Assembly (NCBI GenBank): GCA_019009955.1
Contig: CM032233.1
Coordinates: forward strand, 123,072,501-123,136,500
Reading direction: 5' to 3'
Length of the DNA stretch: 64,000 nucleotides
Source: Riptortus pedestris
Taxonomy: Eukaryota > Arthropoda > Insecta > Hemiptera > Alydidae
Both the position numbers and the translations under genes were made by a program. A model generated the notes under the pieces. That model saw only the letters and a program-made list of their open reading frames with translations. It did not search any database and was not told the origin of the DNA. The first letter of the stretch is position 1, and each line of letters starts with the position of its first letter. Shown here one piece after another: positions 60,780 to 64,000 of the stretch.

Positions 60780-60890
60780 AACAGTTTCATCTCCTGGGTA
60801 TGATCGATGAACATTTGAGGAAGTTTTTCGAAAATCGCGTCGTGAGTACGACCCAATAGTTGATTTCCCTTAACGGAAATCTGCTAAAAA
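60780..60890 (+). mobile_element. Helentron-like right-end fragment
   Basis: Right block 'tctcctgggtatgatcgatg' through hairpin gatttcccttaacggaaatc and tgctaaaa. Left of it is an unrelated GC-rich stretch (60690-60785) rather than the usual TA tract. Body-like sequence resumes to about 60960. Confidence 0.55.
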
Positions 60891-61643
60891 TGCAAATATT
60901 TCCGTTAATATATGAGATACAGAATAACAAATTTAATTTTCAACAAGATTGCTAAAATAATAATTTAAAATAGCCCTTCTTTAATTATCAAGATTTTAAA
61001 ATGGGGTTTTTATTACTTTTAAGGCCTTAAAAGACAAAAGTAAAAGTAGTTATTGTCTAGAAATAAGGAATCAAACTCGGACTTATATTTTTAGACTTAA
61101 AAACACGTACAAATACGTTCTATGCATGAATCGGGTAAGTGATAAGGTTATAAATCTCCAACCCCCCCCCTCCACCTCACTTTGTTAATCTCAATTAAGT
61201 CATAGTTACTTGACATTTACCAGAGTCATTTTCCCAAGAAATATCGTTTTTTACAACATTCCGATGCTTTAAACAAAAGTAAGTGTAATTTGCATAGCAT
61301 GCGGGAGCGGAAGTTAACAGTCGGCTCTTTTCCAGATTGGTTCACATCGGATGATTCTGATCTTTTGGCGGGAAAGAGATATATTACGCTTAATGATGAT
61401 GACTACAATCAATGAATAATATTTAACTTGCGCACATTATTTCGAATAATGAAGTGGAAATGTGTAGGGCGTGATTTTCTTTTAATTATTTATTCATTAT
61501 TCTGTAAAACGCCAGAAAGGTGTAGAGTTTGTCTTAGTTATTCAAACGCTAGTTGTGTATCCTCAAAAATGTAAATTTGTTTGAATTTCATAAATCATTT
61601 TTAAAAACATATTTTAAATGGGATTGAAAGCGATGGGGAAGTA

Positions 61644-61853
61644 CCGGGTGTACAGAAAGTTCTAAGCCTGATTTCAACTTACATATTTTTATTTTTCAAT
61701 ATAGTCCCCCTCAACAGCAACGCACTTATTCCGCCGCTTTTTCCAACATCTGTAACCCGGTCAAAAAAAAAATTGTTTTCAAAACCTTCCAAAACAACCT
61801 TGACAGCTGAGGTATCATAAGTACACAAGGCTTAGAACTTTCTGTACACCCCG
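61644..61853 (-). mobile_element. mariner deletion derivative (MITE) with TA duplication
   Basis: 210 bases with 26-base inverted ends (ccgggtgtacagaaagttct... and its inverse; one mismatch near the tip), flanked by TA at 61642-61643 and 61854-61855. Inside, the minus strand encodes WKKRRNKCVAVEGDYIEK then stop (61689-61745), the usual C-terminus of mariner transposases (C-x-x-x-x-G-D-Y-x-E-K). It cannot encode a transposase but keeps both ends. Confidence 0.85.
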
Positions 61854-62224
61854 TATATCCAGTTATGTCCGATTTTTAGTAGAATTGCTCCGTTAATATG
61901 ATATACGTAACAGAGCAATATGTTATTTACAATACAACTATTAACAAAATGTTTCTTCTTCGAACATATAATAGAGAATCATCAATAAAACATCAAATAG
62001 AAGATATACATAAAATTGGCACAATTGTTGTGCTATGCAGTTTTTAGGAAAACAAATTTTTATTCTTACATAGTTAAGAATGAAAATACCCATGATTAAG
62101 GTATCCAGTGGAGAGTGGTTGATAAGGAACTCATTTTTTTTTATTTTTCAACACTAAAAAATCCTATAAGTTCGCCGTAGTTACTAGGTTCTTATGAAAA
62201 GGTCTAAACACGGGAAATGTAAAA

Positions 62225-62320
62225 GTATTGCGAATAGTGAAGCCTTGTCAAAAGAATATCAGCAATCTTTGATCTCTAATGATTTTCCGAGCAACGCCTC
62301 CGAGAAACCTTAGCTAGTAT
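62225..62320 (-). mobile_element. Microsatellite-linked repeat family, 5' fragment (minus strand)
   Basis: Minus strand: tactagctaaggtttctcgg, a G/C stem remnant, 'aaaatcattagagatcaaag' and 'acaaggcttcactattcgc'. Matches the starts of the copies at 6597 and 31133. Confidence 0.45.
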
Positions 62321-62374
62321 ATTTAAATATATTTATATATAAAGTTAGAAAGATTTAATCTATGAGTAGCTTAC

Positions 62375-62604
62375 TCTTGTATAGTTGAACCTGAATCCGA
62401 AAAACGGAAGCTGAAAATTTAAATTCTTGTGAACTTGAGTGATTGAAGAAGTGATTTCCTTCTGAAGATCGCCGTGCCCACCTTTCAAGTCCCTGTCGAA
62501 GAACCAATATAGGAACTTGGATCGTATTTTCCTCAGCCTCTCCTCCGATATGACATAGCGCACTGCCTCGGGGTCTGTAGAGGGGGCTGTCCTCTCATCC
62601 TCGT
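62375..62604 (-). CDS. mesh: mesh exon (first in window): N-terminal region and start of NIDO
   Basis: Acceptor tttgtttcag before 62604, donor AGA|GTAAGC. The first two bases complete an Asp codon, and 76 codons follow (phase 0 out). The peptide runs from DEDERTAPSTDPEAVRYVIS through a charged helix to NFQLPFFGFRFNYTR. The last stretch is the first strand of a NIDO domain and joins directly to VSLNGYLEF in the next exon. An upstream exon must exist because the reading frame is open to the left of this acceptor. Confidence 0.92.
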
Positions 62605-62919
62605 CTGAAACAAAAAGTTGAAAACTTATAAAATATGTGGCCACCTTCGTTTTACTTTTACTAAATTAAATAAACAAAATGTTAGGTTTCTCTTCAACGG
62701 TTACGATGCATTAGGACCAATAAATGATATATAACTAATTTATAGATATTTTCATAATTAACGAAAATGGTTCTACACTTCTATTTCTTATCTCTAATGG
62801 GAACGGAGAAATTTGCAACTCCTTAGTTTAGCCCTCCTTTAACCTTATAACCCCCCCCCCCTTAATCCATTTCGATGAAAAAGGGAGGTGCACAATAGAC
62901 GTTACAACAACCCAAAAAC

Positions 62920-63459
62920 AAAAAGTCCGTCACGCAGGGGCTGCGTAAACTAAGCAGATTTCCCACGTGAAGTTTTACAATAGAGAAATCTGCCTAATAA
63001 CAACTGTAGTAGTAAGAAACCTCTAAACCTAAAACATTATTTAGGGCGTAATAACCCAGTAGTTTCTAGCCCCAAAAAACAGTTAACCTAACCTCTAAAC
63101 CTATTCACGAGGGACGAATAGTTATGGAAATGGCCACCAGAGCTCTCGGCGGAAAGTCCGAACATAGCGACCACACACAGAATACAAATATCTCGGTTAA
63201 TATTCAAGATACAGAATAAATGTATATAACATTATTTATAGTAAATTTAATTTTCAATAAGATTGGTTCAATATACTTTTACGATCCGTTGCATAATAAC
63301 GGAGATATTTCGAATTTTTAAAAATCCCCCCTCTAAACCCCCCCTCCCACTGGTTCGATTTCAGCCGTTAACGAACTTGGTCTTCCTTTTTATATGAAAC
63401 GATTAAATACCGAGTTTGGTGACGATTAAACAAAAATTGCGACCGCTAGAGTGTTAACA

Positions 63460-63496
<37 letters not shown>

Positions 63497-63620
63497 TTGA
63501 ACGGACCTCATTTTCGTCATCTCCTGGGTAGGATCGATGGACATTTGAAGAAATTTTTCGAAAATCGCGTTATGAGTACGACCTCAATAGCTGATTTCCC
63601 TTAAGGGAAATCTGCTAAAA
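62920..63620 (+). mobile_element. Helentron-like copy 24, full, recent subfamily
   Basis: Left end aaaagtccgtcacgcagggg, the 'ctaataacaactgtagtagt' body shared with copy 22, C tract, TA tract at 63462-63493, complete right block and perfect hairpin gatttcccttaagggaaatc at 63593-63612 with tgctaaaa. It lies in the mesh intron upstream of the first visible exon. Confidence 0.7.
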
Positions 63621-63674
63621 TCTGTAAATAGAAAACTTTCGCGATTAGAATACTTCCGTACATTTCAGAAGGAA

Positions 63675-64000
63675 TAAAAAGTTCATCAAGCAAGGACAGC
63701 CTAAACTAAGTAGATTTCCCACGAGGTGGTATATGACACGCTGATAATATCATCTCAACAACTTCTTTCTATTTTCTTAATAAGATGTCTGTGTAAACCG
63801 TGATCGAAATACCAGATGTGAGTATTGACTCAGTTGCTCAAAGTGAAAATCACATGAGTAGCAGTGGGTATTTATTGAGACTGATTACTAAAAAATCCAA
63901 ATATCTCGGTTATTGCTCGAGATCCAAAACAAATGCATATAACATTTATAGACAATTATAATTACAATAAGACTGGTTATGCACAATTTTTCGACGGGAT
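63675..64000 (+). mobile_element. Helentron-like copy 25, cut by the window end
   Basis: Diverged left end, inset motif taagtagatttcccacgagg at about 63706-63725, body with 'aatatctcggttattgctcg' running off the window. Confidence 0.5.

Noticed and set aside
60668..60856. Extra mesh exon between the first two visible exons
   Set aside because: FNYTR and VSLNGYLEF join without it inside the NIDO strand, and its borders lack splice sites; reported instead as a possible captured fragment.

Overview
This window is AT-rich insect nuclear DNA: long introns, many (TA)n and (TG)n microsatellites and a dense load of short mobile elements. Two spliced protein genes are supported, arranged tail to tail. 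The species cannot be named from the sequence. An insect is indicated by a clear ortholog of Mesh (an arthropod smooth septate junction protein) and by an insect-type NRF-6 acyltransferase.

Left end, plus strand (1911-8671): the last four coding exons of a 'nose resistant to fluoxetine' (NRF-6)-like membrane acyltransferase. Exon phases agree at every junction, the stop is at 8669-8671, and a polyadenylation signal lies at 8794-8799. The start lies left of the window.

Minus strand (62604 down to 11229): most of the mesh gene. Nineteen consecutive exons (62604 to 27308) encode a NIDO domain, an E-set/IPT-like region, AMOP, a vWD domain and a sushi domain, and all splice phases match. After the sushi exon the gene offers two alternative endings. 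One is a single terminal exon (19530-19070) with a transmembrane helix and a tail of about 115 residues. The other is a second transmembrane exon (12652-12505) joined to a short tail exon (11349-11229). The two transmembrane exons have the same entry phase and similar sequence, so they look like an exon duplication used as alternative C-termini. The signal peptide and first exon lie right of the window.

The introns hold an array of about 25 copies or fragments of one non-autonomous element. It has an asymmetric inverted motif near its left end, a central C-rich tract and (TA)n microsatellite, and a 3' terminal palindromic hairpin. This matches the plan of Helentron/DINE-1-like elements. Other elements are tRNA-derived SINEs (two with target-site duplications), a 5S rRNA-derived fragment, two inverted solo LTRs of one family, a mariner deletion derivative with TA duplication, a Jockey-type LINE remnant, GIY-YIG retroelement remnants, two foldback loci with hammerhead-like cores, a MADF-ORF element with terminal inverted repeats between 78-bp direct repeats, and a 30-bp minisatellite. 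The interval 9.8-23 kb, around the alternative mesh ends, is poor in recognisable elements, while 38-64 kb is crowded with them.
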